Below are positions 1 through 6,038 of a DNA stretch of 8,976 nucleotides, in pieces (position 1 is the first letter of the stretch; each line of letters opens with the position of its first letter). The notes below the pieces were generated by a model. That model worked only from the letters and a program-made list of their open reading frames with translations, ran no database searches and was not told where the DNA came from. The stretch lies in assembly GCA_023457295.1 (NCBI GenBank), contig JAEWLZ010000312.1, positions 1 to 8,976 of the forward strand, written 5' to 3'. This DNA comes from Cyanobacteria bacterium OH_PDB_112 (GTDB taxonomy: Bacteria > Cyanobacteriota > Vampirovibrionia > Gastranaerophilales > CAJFVJ01). A program made the translations under genes and the position numbers.

Positions 1-131
1 GCTGAAGAATTAATTTTTTTTCCGGTGGACAACTTCTCTACGTTTTGACGGTTTTCCAAATTAGACTGGTACATAGTCCGCACACTAGAGCCGTATGTTC
101 CCTCGTACATACCGTATACTCTCATACTCAT
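1..131 (-). CDS. Flagellin / FlgL-family protein, N-terminal fragment (runs off window)
   Basis: Reading leftward from the ATG at 131 gives 43 uninterrupted codons to the window edge. The stretch NVEKLSTGKKINSS at residues 30-43 matches the conserved N-terminal D0/D1 helix of flagellins (typically KLSSGxRINSAADD). FlgL hook-filament junction proteins also carry an LSTGKRI-type motif, so flagellin versus FlgL cannot be settled from this fragment. These proteins are secreted unfolded by the flagellar export apparatus and polymerise through helices at both termini, so no cleavable signal peptide is expected and none is seen. A second ATG at codon 3 is a possible alternative start. AAGGAAAG lies about 11 nt upstream of the first ATG. 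The gene diverges from dnaN. The family call rests on about 15 residues; the C-terminus is outside the window. Confidence 0.75.
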   Translation of the reverse strand, partial: MSMRVYGMYEGTYGSSVRTMYQSNLENRQNVEKLSTGKKINSS

Positions 132-165
132 TTTAGGGGGTCTCTTTCCTTAACTAACTATTTGC

Positions 166-174
166 ATTGTAACA
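166..174 (-). promoter_or_regulatory. Possible extended -10 promoter of the flagellin-like gene
   Basis: On the minus strand TGTTACAAT fits an extended -10 (TGnTATAAT), ending about 34 nt before the ATG at 131. A second TACAAT lies at 176-181. No convincing -35 is present 16-18 nt upstream of either, and no sigma28-type sequence (TAAAG...GCCGATAA) is visible. In AT-rich DNA this may be chance. Confidence 0.3.
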
Positions 175-215
175 AATTGTATTTTTTTTAGAAGTCCTTT
201 TTGGTTCGAATTTTA

Positions 216-239
216 TCCAACTCGGGTTGGAAATTTTTT
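216..239 (+). terminator. Terminator-like hairpin with T tract
   Basis: TCCAAC and GTTGGA form a 6-bp stem around a TCGG loop, followed two bases later by six T. The layout matches a small intrinsic terminator read on the plus strand, but no plus-strand gene lies upstream in the window. It could end an antisense or small RNA, or be incidental. A TTGG just upstream could pair with CCAA of the stem in an alternative fold, though with only 4 bp. Confidence 0.3.
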
Positions 240-286
240 AAAAAGGCATGTTCATAAACTGTATAAATCTTTGTATGATTTGGTGT

Positions 287-311
287 AGAAAAAATGTAGA
301 ATATTTTTTCT
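287..311. repeat. AT-rich inverted repeat upstream of dnaN
   Basis: AGAAAAAAT (287-295) and ATTTTTTCT (303-311) are perfect 9-bp inverted arms around a 7-nt spacer. The left arm overlaps the TGTAGAAAA 9-mer. It could be a protein-binding site in the divergent region; the composition makes chance occurrence plausible. Confidence 0.35.
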
Positions 312-494
312 GTTCACAAATTTGCTTTTTTAAACAAAGTTTTCTACAATTATTAAACAAGCTTTTTATGTGGTATATGGGTGGATTTGAGAGTTTTATA
401 CAGAAAAAACAAGTCCTTACTATAACTAAATATAAAAATATATTTCTTTATATATATTAACTAATTAAAAAATCTTATAGAACCGGGGGAAGTA

Positions 495-1613
495 ATGAAA
501 TTCAATATTGAAAAAAATGATTTGTTGCATGGGTTAAGAATGGTTGAAAAAATAACTGTACAAAGAGGTATTCAACCAGTTTTGGCGAATATTTTAATTG
601 AAGCTGTAGATGGAAGAACTTTAAAATTCACATCAACTGATTTGGATATTTTGATAGAAGGTCATATAAAAGCAAATATTAAAGCAGAAGGAAGTATAAC
701 TCTTCCCGCTAAAAAACTTCTTGAAATTGTTTCAAAATTGCCTGATAAAACAATAAATTTTGTTTTAGGGGAAAATAATATTGTAGAAATTACTTGCGGT
801 AATTCAAAATTTGATATTGTTGGTATTGACGCGGCTGAATTTCCTACAATTTTGGATGAAGAGCTTTTAAATTCTTCCGATAAAATAGAAATAGAAATAA
901 AACCTTTCTTAAAAGCTGTGAAGCAGACAGTTTTTTCAACAGCTTCTTATGATACAAATAATATTTTATCAGGTGTTTATTGCAAAATTATTAACAATGA
1001 ACTTGAAATGGCTGCAACAGACGGAAATAGACTTTCCAGGGTAATAGAAAAAGTTGAAACCGTTGAAAATAAAGATATTTCCGTTGTTATTCCATCAAAA
1101 ACTCTTAACGAAGTTACAAGACTTATGATGGATTCAGAAGACGAGAAATTTTTTATTGTTGTAAAAAAAGGACAAATTTTATTCCAGTTGGATGACAGAA
1201 TTCTTTTATCAAGACTTTTAGAAGGTCAATATCCTAAATATCAACAACTAATACCTGAAAAAGGAGAAAAAATAGCAGTTGTAGACAGAGAAGAACTCAT
1301 AGCCGCTTTAGACAGAGTTTCTACAATGGTTAACGAAAGAACAAGTATTGTAAAATTTACTTTTGCCGATAATAAACTTTTGCTTAAAGCAGACACGTCA
1401 GATGCGGGTTCATCAATGGATTTAGTAGAAGTTGAGTATAAAGAAGAAGAACTTATAATAGCTTTTAATTACAAATATGTATTAGAATCTCTTAAAATAA
1501 TGGATTCTGAAAAAGTTCGTGTAGATTTGAGCAGTTCTTTGTCAGCGACTTTATTTAAACCTTATAATGATGAAAATTATATTTGTTTAGTAATGCCTGT
1601 TCAAATCAGATAA
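495..1613 (+). CDS. dnaN: DNA polymerase III beta subunit (sliding clamp)
   Basis: DnaN is a ring-forming processivity clamp that tethers DNA polymerase III and other repair factors to DNA. The 372-residue product has normal family length for three repeated clamp domains. Recognisable stretches include the N-terminal MKFNIEKNDLLHGLRMV, the SGVYCKI...AATDGNRLS segment of the middle domain, an LLEGQYPKYQQLIP segment, and the C-terminal YICLVMPVQIR, which matches the conserved clamp ending. The start ATG is preceded by GGGGGAAG, an imperfect Shine-Dalgarno. It heads a compact operon with recF 16 nt downstream and then dciA. dnaA is not adjacent in this window. No frameshift or missing segment is seen. 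Confidence 0.97.
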   Translation: MKFNIEKNDLLHGLRMVEKITVQRGIQPVLANILIEAVDGRTLKFTSTDLDILIEGHIKANIKAEGSITLPAKKLLEIVSKLPDKTINFVLGENNIVEITCGNSKFDIVGIDAAEFPTILDEELLNSSDKIEIEIKPFLKAVKQTVFSTASYDTNNILSGVYCKIINNELEMAATDGNRLSRVIEKVETVENKDISVVIPSKTLNEVTRLMMDSEDEKFFIVVKKGQILFQLDDRILLSRLLEGQYPKYQQLIPEKGEKIAVVDREELIAALDRVSTMVNERTSIVKFTFADNKLLLKADTSDAGSSMDLVEVEYKEEELIIAFNYKYVLESLKIMDSEKVRVDLSSSLSATLFKPYNDENYICLVMPVQIR

Positions 1614-1629
1614 TATTTAGGCGGATTTT

Positions 1630-2757
1630 ATGTTCCTTAAAAAATTAAAGCTTAATAATTTTCGTAATTATGAAAGCCTTGATTTGAATTTTGATACTGA
1701 AAAAACTCTTTTGGTTGGACAAAATGCTCAAGGAAAAACAAATATTTTAGAGGCTGTTTATTATTTGTCCGGGCTTAGTTCAAAAAGAGCTCAAAAAGAT
1801 GCGGAACTTGTATTTTGGGATCATAATTTTTGTAGGATAGATGCTGAAATTTTAAAAAATGATATTGATATTGAACTTGAAGTTTTAATAAATCCTCCAA
1901 ATAAAAAAGTTTTGAAATTAAACGGAATAAAAAAAAACAAAGCAGCAGATTTTTTGGGAAATCTTATAGCTGTTAATTTTTGCGTGGATGATTTAATGCT
2001 TCTTCGAGGAGCTCCCGTTGACAGAAGAAATTGGATAGACGATTGTATTTCAAGACTTTATCCGGGTTATCAGGAAAGATTACAAAAATATAATAAAATC
2101 AGAAGCCACAGAAATAATCTTTTAAAAAATCTTAGAGGACAAGTTTTTTCAGAAGATATTTTAAGTGTTTGGGATGAACAACTTATAGTTTCAGGAAGTA
2201 ATCTTGTTTATTTAAGACTTAAATATCTTAATGAAATAAAAGATATTGTACGTAAAAAATATAATATTATTGCAAAAGATGAGGAATTAAATATTGTATA
2301 TAATTCTACAATTTTTGGCGAAATTACTGATTTTTCGCAATATTCTTCTGATGAAATTGCACAAAATTTCAAATTAAAACAAGAAGAAGTTAAACAAGAA
2401 GAAATTATCAGAGCAAAAACACTTATAGGACCGCATCGTGATGATATAGATTTTTTTATAAACAATAAATCAGCTCTAAATTTCGCCTCTCAAGGTCAAC
2501 AAAGAACAATAGTTTTATCTCTAAAATTGGCGGAAATAGATATTATCAAACAAAAAAAAGATGATACTCCCATTTTACTTTTGGATGATGTCTTGGCGGA
2601 ACTTGATAAAACACGTCAAAATTTTCTTTTAAAATCAATAGAAAGTGATATTCAGACAATAATAACTTCAACCGATTCACATGGTTTTGAACCTAAATTT
2701 TTAGAAGGTGTTAAAATATATCATGTGAAAAAAGGAGAAATTTTTGAAGTATCATAA
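1630..2757 (+). CDS. recF: DNA replication and repair protein RecF
   Basis: RecF is an SMC-like ATPase that, with RecO and RecR, helps load RecA at single-strand gaps. The 375-residue length is typical. The N-terminal LKLNNFRNYE is the classic RecF opening; Walker A GQNAQGKT lies at residues 30-37; the ABC-type signature FASQGQQRT at 285-293; and Walker B LLLDDVLAELD at 316-326 with the catalytic acidic pair. All ATPase motifs are intact. It starts 16 nt after dnaN with AGGCGGA about 4 nt before the ATG, and its last 14 nt overlap dciA, implying one transcript with translational coupling. The dnaN-recF order is a common bacterial arrangement. Confidence 0.97.
   Translation: MFLKKLKLNNFRNYESLDLNFDTEKTLLVGQNAQGKTNILEAVYYLSGLSSKRAQKDAELVFWDHNFCRIDAEILKNDIDIELEVLINPPNKKVLKLNGIKKNKAADFLGNLIAVNFCVDDLMLLRGAPVDRRNWIDDCISRLYPGYQERLQKYNKIRSHRNNLLKNLRGQVFSEDILSVWDEQLIVSGSNLVYLRLKYLNEIKDIVRKKYNIIAKDEELNIVYNSTIFGEITDFSQYSSDEIAQNFKLKQEEVKQEEIIRAKTLIGPHRDDIDFFINNKSALNFASQGQQRTIVLSLKLAEIDIIKQKKDDTPILLLDDVLAELDKTRQNFLLKSIESDIQTIITSTDSHGFEPKFLEGVKIYHVKKGEIFEVS
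2731..2737 (+). promoter_or_regulatory. Shine-Dalgarno that sets the TTG start of dciA
   Basis: AAAGGAG ends 6 nt before the TTG at 2744, inside the recF coding sequence. This ideal spacing supports TTG as the real start of the downstream gene over the ATG 13 codons later. Confidence 0.7.
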
Positions 2758-3364
2758 TTTTGATAAACTCGGTGATATTCTAATGACTGTTGCAAAACAA
2801 TCAGGGCTCGACGCAGGCATTAGTCAGACGGTACTTTTGAATATTTGGTCAGAAACTGTCGGAAATCGCTTTAAAAGCACTACAAAGGCCGTTAAAATAC
2901 ATAATAAAATTCTTACAATAGCAACAAAATCTCCAGCTGTTACTCAAGAATTAAGTATGTTTAAAACAGATATTTTAAAAAAAATTCAAATTTTAACCAA
3001 AAATCTTGATTTAAAAATAAATGAAATAATTTTTAATCATAAAATTTGGAATGAAATTAATAAAACAGGAGAAGAAAAAACAGAATTTTTATACAGAAAA
3101 TATCTTCCCGCCCCGTCTAATGCTGATTTGGCAAGGATAGAACTTCCTTCGAATATAATAGAAGAGGTTGAAAATTCTTTAGTGGGAACCGAAAATTTAT
3201 CAGAAGAAATTAAGCAAAGAATGATAAAAACGGTTTTGAATGATATAAAAAGTCAAATTTGGAAAAAGGAAAGAAATTATCCTGTTTGCAAAAAATGTTT
3301 TATGGTGCTTGATTTTATTGACGAAGGTAAAGAGCCTATTTGTCCTGTGTGCAGTTCTCTTTAA
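2744..3364 (+). CDS. dciA: DUF721 / DciA-like helicase-loader protein with C-terminal four-cysteine motif
   Basis: Residues about 5-85 resemble the DUF721 (DciA) domain: a helix leading into W35 and VG (39-40), then a beta-rich segment ending in TKSPAVTQEL, and a lysine-rich helix. DciA is the widespread ancestral bacterial protein that interacts with and helps load the replicative helicase DnaB. The middle (about 100-175) is charged and not recognised. The tail holds Cys182-x2-Cys185 and Cys200-x2-Cys203, a zinc-ribbon-like arrangement unusual for short DciA proteins. The 206-residue length fits a domain plus an extension. The start is TTG at 2744, chosen for its well-spaced Shine-Dalgarno; it overlaps recF by 14 nt. 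Position after recF is a known DUF721 context and supports the call. The symbol is assigned by domain and context and is less certain than the family. Confidence 0.75.
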   Translation: MKYHNFDKLGDILMTVAKQSGLDAGISQTVLLNIWSETVGNRFKSTTKAVKIHNKILTIATKSPAVTQELSMFKTDILKKIQILTKNLDLKINEIIFNHKIWNEINKTGEEKTEFLYRKYLPAPSNADLARIELPSNIIEEVENSLVGTENLSEEIKQRMIKTVLNDIKSQIWKKERNYPVCKKCFMVLDFIDEGKEPICPVCSSL

Positions 3365-3377
3365 GTTTAAACTTAAA
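3360..3377. repeat. Perfect 18-bp palindrome spanning two convergent stop codons
   Basis: TTTAAGTTTAAACTTAAA equals its own reverse complement. It contains the TAA of dciA (3362-3364, plus) and the TAA of the cyclase gene (3373-3375, minus), which sit symmetrically about its centre. Only 8 nt separate the two genes. It lacks a GC stem and T tract, so it is not a standard intrinsic terminator. Confidence 0.8.
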
Positions 3378-5088
3378 TTCTGCCGACCTGATTTCTGCCG
3401 TTTTCTTTAGCTTTGTAGAGCCCTTTATCGGAATGTTCAATAAGTTCCGCAGGAGTTTGTCCGTGTTCGGGAAAAGTAGCAACACCTAGGCTTATAGTTA
3501 CATTTTTTACAAGTTTTGGGTTGAGATGAAATGGTGTTTGGGCAACTTTTGCACAGATTTTTTCAGCAGCCGCTATGCCGTGTTCAAAATCGGTATTGGG
3601 TAAAATTATAGCCATTTCTTCGCCACCGTAACGAGCGACAATATCGGAATTTCTTACAGATTTTTTAAGAAGTTCAGCAACCTGCTTTAAAACAGCATCT
3701 CCTGCTTGGTGTCCATAATTATCATTGAATTTTTTGAAAAAATCTATATCAATAAGGACAAGTGAAAAATTACTGTTATAGCGTTTAGCGTTTTCAATTT
3801 GAAAAGACATTTGTTCCTGAAAAAATCTATGATTGTAAAGCCCTGTCATACTGTCTGTTGTGGCAAGTTTGTAGGTGTATTCAAAGTCTTTTGATTTGTT
3901 TTTGTATTTTATTGTATAAGAAATAACAAAAGTTAAAATTACTGCAAAATTGACAAAAATCGTATCAATCCATAAATTTGCATAATCCATAATAAACAAA
4001 GATGAAATCCAATAAACAAAAAGAATCCCCAAACATAAAGACAAAGAAGCAAAAGCCGTTGAAGAATTCAAAGTAAATAAACCAACAATAAGAGCTAAAA
4101 TAATTGCTGTTAAAAGGGTTATAAACACAGGAGATTTTTTAATTAAATTATTGTCCAAAAAATTATTAAATAATGTACTTTGAAGCTCTATTCCTGCCAT
4201 ATTACTATTTACGGGAGTGCTTTTTATATCATACATAGAAGCTGCGGTAACTCCCAAAAAAATAATTTTGTCTTTAAATTCATTGGGATTTTTCTTCATT
4301 TTCCAAAAAGGAATAGTTTTAAAATCATTTGTATACCAATTTAAAAGCATATATCCGTTATTTTGAAGAGGCAATTTTTTATCTTTTAATAAAAGTTGAT
4401 TATTTTTGTCAATTTCAAAACCTTTCACCCCAAAATACTTTGCCGCCGCCATTAAGGCAAGGTAAGGGTAATGCTTTTCATTCATTTTGAAAAGACTTGG
4501 AGTCCCTCTTGAAATCCCGTCAAAATCCCTGTTACAGTTTATTATACCGACATTTGGCGTGTTTTTTATAATTTCAGGCATTATTGGACGATAGTTTTTA
4601 TAAGAAGGAAATTTTACTGTTCCGTAGTTTTTAACTTTTGTTTCAAGATGTCCCGGAAGAGTGTCATGGATTGATTCTTCCCTGTTATCTAGGTTCATCG
4701 CAACAAAAACATTATCGTTTTCTTTAATAATTTTTATAAGCTTATCATCCGATGCTTTATTTTTGGAATGGTTTACAAACATTAAATCAAGAATAACCTG
4801 TTTTGCCCCCGATTCATTTAAAAAGGAAATGGCGTCAACATAAGCTTGTCTATCCCAGGGCCAGGAGCCATACTTGTTTTCTAAAAGCTCTAAGCTGTTA
4901 TCATCAATAGCCAAAATAACAATTTCAGGACTTGTTAGTTGTTGTTTTGTGTGAATATTGTGTCTAAAATCATAACTTTTAAGCTCTAAAGCAAGTAAAA
5001 TATCTTTCAAAACAGGTAAAGAAAAAACTAAAAACAAAATAACGACAAATAAAATAATGTATAAACTATATAATAAATTTTTTTTCAT
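3373..5088 (-). CDS. Membrane CHASE2-domain diguanylate cyclase (GGDEF)
   Basis: The 571-residue protein has an N-terminal membrane helix (about 5-26), an extracytoplasmic CHASE2 sensor domain (about 38-310, with SPEIVILAIDD, WPWDR and KIIFLGVTAASMYDIKSTP-type stretches), three further membrane helices (about 320-340, 344-367 and 372-393), and a cytoplasmic GGDEF domain (about 405-571). The cyclase has TDSMTGLYNHRFF, DIDFFKKFNDNYGH and the active-site loop GGEEM at 488-492, a variant that keeps both glycines and both acidic residues. RNSD at 479-482 lies five residues upstream, the usual position of the c-di-GMP inhibitory I-site. The predicted role is making c-di-GMP from two GTP in response to an external signal, with product feedback. 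The CHASE2 ligand is unknown. It has its own promoter (5117-5145). Confidence 0.93.
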   Translation of the reverse strand: MKKNLLYSLYIILFVVILFLVFSLPVLKDILLALELKSYDFRHNIHTKQQLTSPEIVILAIDDNSLELLENKYGSWPWDRQAYVDAISFLNESGAKQVILDLMFVNHSKNKASDDKLIKIIKENDNVFVAMNLDNREESIHDTLPGHLETKVKNYGTVKFPSYKNYRPIMPEIIKNTPNVGIINCNRDFDGISRGTPSLFKMNEKHYPYLALMAAAKYFGVKGFEIDKNNQLLLKDKKLPLQNNGYMLLNWYTNDFKTIPFWKMKKNPNEFKDKIIFLGVTAASMYDIKSTPVNSNMAGIELQSTLFNNFLDNNLIKKSPVFITLLTAIILALIVGLFTLNSSTAFASLSLCLGILFVYWISSLFIMDYANLWIDTIFVNFAVILTFVISYTIKYKNKSKDFEYTYKLATTDSMTGLYNHRFFQEQMSFQIENAKRYNSNFSLVLIDIDFFKKFNDNYGHQAGDAVLKQVAELLKKSVRNSDIVARYGGEEMAIILPNTDFEHGIAAAEKICAKVAQTPFHLNPKLVKNVTISLGVATFPEHGQTPAELIEHSDKGLYKAKENGRNQVGRI

Positions 5089-5116
5089 TTTTAAAATCCG
5101 TAAAACTACCCTTTTT

Positions 5117-5145
5117 AGTATAACTATTCTTCAGGTTTTAGACAA
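5117..5145 (-). promoter_or_regulatory. Sigma70-type promoter of the CHASE2-GGDEF gene
   Basis: On the minus strand TTGTCT (5145-5140) and TATACT (5122-5117) are separated by exactly 17 nt and match four and five of six consensus positions. Transcription would start near 5110, giving a leader of about 22 nt before the ATG at 5088. The -35 and nearly all of the spacer lie inside the last codons of the 59-codon gene upstream. Confidence 0.6.
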
Positions 5146-5303
5146 CTTGGAACAACAATGGCTTTTCCATGTTCAAAAAAATCAACAAGCATTTCATCTT
5201 CTATACATTTAATAATTATACCTCTGGCTTCAACAGGTATAGCGTTTTTGCCGTATGCGGAATTTTTTCTGATATAAATAACTTTTTGTCCGTTTTTAAA
5301 CAT
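5124..5303 (-). CDS. Small protein of unknown function, 59 aa, SH3-like beta-barrel pattern
   Basis: ATG at 5303 to TAG gives a 59-residue product, MFKNGQKVIYIRKN... through ...GKAIVVPSCLKPEE. I do not recognise a named family. The alternation of short hydrophobic strands (KVIYI, ARGIIIKCI, EMLVDFF, KAIVVP) separated by turns with Gly/Asn resembles a small SH3-like or KOW-like beta-barrel; this is pattern reading only. Support for a real gene: balanced amino-acid content for AT-rich DNA, an 8-nt overlap with the stop of the upstream 47-codon gene suggesting translational coupling, and the same strand as its neighbours. No good Shine-Dalgarno precedes it, consistent with coupling. Cys32 and Cys54 are its only cysteines. 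Confidence 0.7.
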   Translation of the reverse strand: MFKNGQKVIYIRKNSAYGKNAIPVEARGIIIKCIEDEMLVDFFEHGKAIVVPSCLKPEE

Positions 5304-5439
5304 TGTTAATAATAATTTCGAACTTTTCTTGTTGAGTTTTTTCTTTTAAGAAAAGGTACATTTTTAATTGTTCCAGTGTTTCGTCTAAGCCATTCGGATT
5401 TTTTAAAAAATGCAAAAGGCATTCCTCATTCAAATTCAT
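5296..5439 (-). CDS. Small hypothetical protein, 47 aa
   Basis: ATG at 5439 to TAA gives 47 residues, beginning MNLNEECLLHFLKNPNGLDE and ending EKFEIIINNV. The composition predicts a largely helical, charged peptide (LDETLEQLKMYLFLKEKTQQEKFEII); no family is recognised. GGAG lies 11 nt before the ATG, a long but usable spacing. The stop overlaps the ATG of the 59-codon gene by 8 nt, a layout typical of coupled pairs. A TATAAT-like -10 lies about 40 nt upstream. A 48-codon ORF can arise by chance, so confidence is moderate. Confidence 0.5.
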   Translation of the reverse strand: MNLNEECLLHFLKNPNGLDETLEQLKMYLFLKEKTQQEKFEIIINNV

Positions 5440-5477
5440 TTAGGTAAGAACTCCAAAATCATCTTCCTTGTATTTTT

Positions 5478-5507
5478 ATTATAAGATTTTTAAAAATATA
5501 AACATCA
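5478..5507 (-). promoter_or_regulatory. Possible promoter of the small-gene pair
   Basis: A perfect -10 TATAAT lies on the minus strand at 5483-5478. The -35 is weak (TGATGT at 5507-5502, 18-nt spacer). Transcription would start near 5471, leaving a leader of about 32 nt before the 47-codon gene. Confidence 0.4.
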
Positions 5508-5560
5508 CCCAAAGGATGAATTTAAAAGGGTTTATAGTGGTTTAGACCATCGTTTTGCTG

Positions 5561-5590
5561 ATGTAGAAAAAGTTTTTTACTACATTTTTT
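5561..5590 (+). terminator. Hairpin with T tract in the hemerythrin / small-gene gap
   Basis: ATGTAG (5561-5566) pairs with CTACAT (5580-5585), continuing after one A:A mismatch as AAAA/TTTT around a GTT loop, and is followed by T up to 5590. The T tract lies on the plus strand, although the flanking genes are on the minus strand. On the minus strand the fold is preceded by A and lacks a downstream T run, so it is a poor terminator for the hemerythrin transcript. A plus-strand small RNA ending here is possible but no clear promoter is seen. Confidence 0.35.
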
Positions 5591-5608
5591 GAAGTAAACT
5601 TTAAAAAA

Positions 5609-6028
5609 TCAAGTATCTTGTTGCGCAATATAATTGAGTCTTGTTTTTATGAAATCAGCCATTTTTACGTCAATTTCCGTGTAATGTTTTAAAAGCCAAT
5701 CCATAAGAAATTTTTGAAAGTCTTCGACAAAGATTTTTGAAAAACCTTCATTATCAAAATTTTTTTTCAATTCGGTAAAATTTTTTGTAAAAAGTCTATG
5801 TTCAATAATATGTTCTTCTATTAAAGGATAATTAAACTTTTCCATATATTTTTCTTCTGTTTCAAAGTGGACTTGGGTATAAATCTCTATCTCTATTAAA
5901 ATAGCCCATAAAGCTTCTTCGGTTTTTTTATTAAAATCAAAATCTTTTATTGCATAAAAAAGATCTGAATGTTGAGTATCAATATCTTCAATACCTGTTA
6001 TTAAGTTAGGATTTAAGTTATCTGGCAT
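5609..6028 (-). CDS. Bacteriohemerythrin (diiron oxygen-binding protein)
   Basis: The 139-residue length is typical of a single-domain bacteriohemerythrin. All seven diiron ligands of the family appear in order and spacing: His20, His54 and Glu58 (HFETEE), His73 and His77 (EHIIEHRLF), His115 and Asp120 (HYTEID). The protein should be a cytosolic four-helix bundle that binds O2 reversibly at a non-haem diiron site; roles described for relatives include oxygen storage, delivery or sensing. There is no signal peptide or fused signalling domain. It lies 10 nt after the valS stop on the same strand and is probably co-transcribed; AGGAG inside the valS end is 14 nt from the ATG, a long spacing. The functional link to valS is probably incidental. 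Confidence 0.92.
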   Translation of the reverse strand: MPDNLNPNLITGIEDIDTQHSDLFYAIKDFDFNKKTEEALWAILIEIEIYTQVHFETEEKYMEKFNYPLIEEHIIEHRLFTKNFTELKKNFDNEGFSKIFVEDFQKFLMDWLLKHYTEIDVKMADFIKTRLNYIAQQDT

Positions 6029-6038
6029 AAAAAAATTA

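Larger units (their letters stand above)
132..494. other. Divergent intergenic region; candidate replication origin / promoter region
   Basis: This 363-bp stretch separates the leftward flagellin-like gene from rightward dnaN. I see no credible gene in it; the only ORF (248-460) looks like chance AT-rich translation. It holds a terminator-like hairpin (216-239), an AT-rich inverted repeat (287-311), and the 9-mer TTTTCTACA in both orientations (284-292 minus, 340-348 plus) with a one-base variant TATTCTACA at 295-303 minus. That 9-mer differs by one base from the TTTTCCACA DnaA box used in cyanobacteria. A weak imperfect box, TTATCCAAC, lies at 214-222. Positions 421-479 are almost pure A/T and could be an unwinding element. 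A weak dnaN promoter (CTTACT at 416, TATATT at 439, 17-nt spacer) is possible. Origin function is inference. Confidence 0.35.

Noticed and set aside
198..231. tRNA remnant suggested by GGTTCGAAT near 203
   Set aside because: The five bases on each side of the T-loop-like sequence do not pair, and no acceptor, D or anticodon arm is found upstream.
248..460. 70-codon ORF on the plus strand before dnaN
   Set aside because: Composition is Phe/Ile/Cys/Lys-rich, as expected from translating AT-rich non-coding DNA; there is no Shine-Dalgarno, and it spans the inverted repeat and the A/T-rich block.
2208..2465. 85-codon minus-strand ORF inside recF
   Set aside because: Antisense shadow of recF; its sequence is Ser/Ile/Leu-rich and shows no domain or ribosome binding site.
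5490..5545. CRISPR- or repeat-like pattern from GGTTTATAGTGGTTTA
   Set aside because: Only a 6-nt direct repeat with a 4-nt gap; no third copy or regular spacing.
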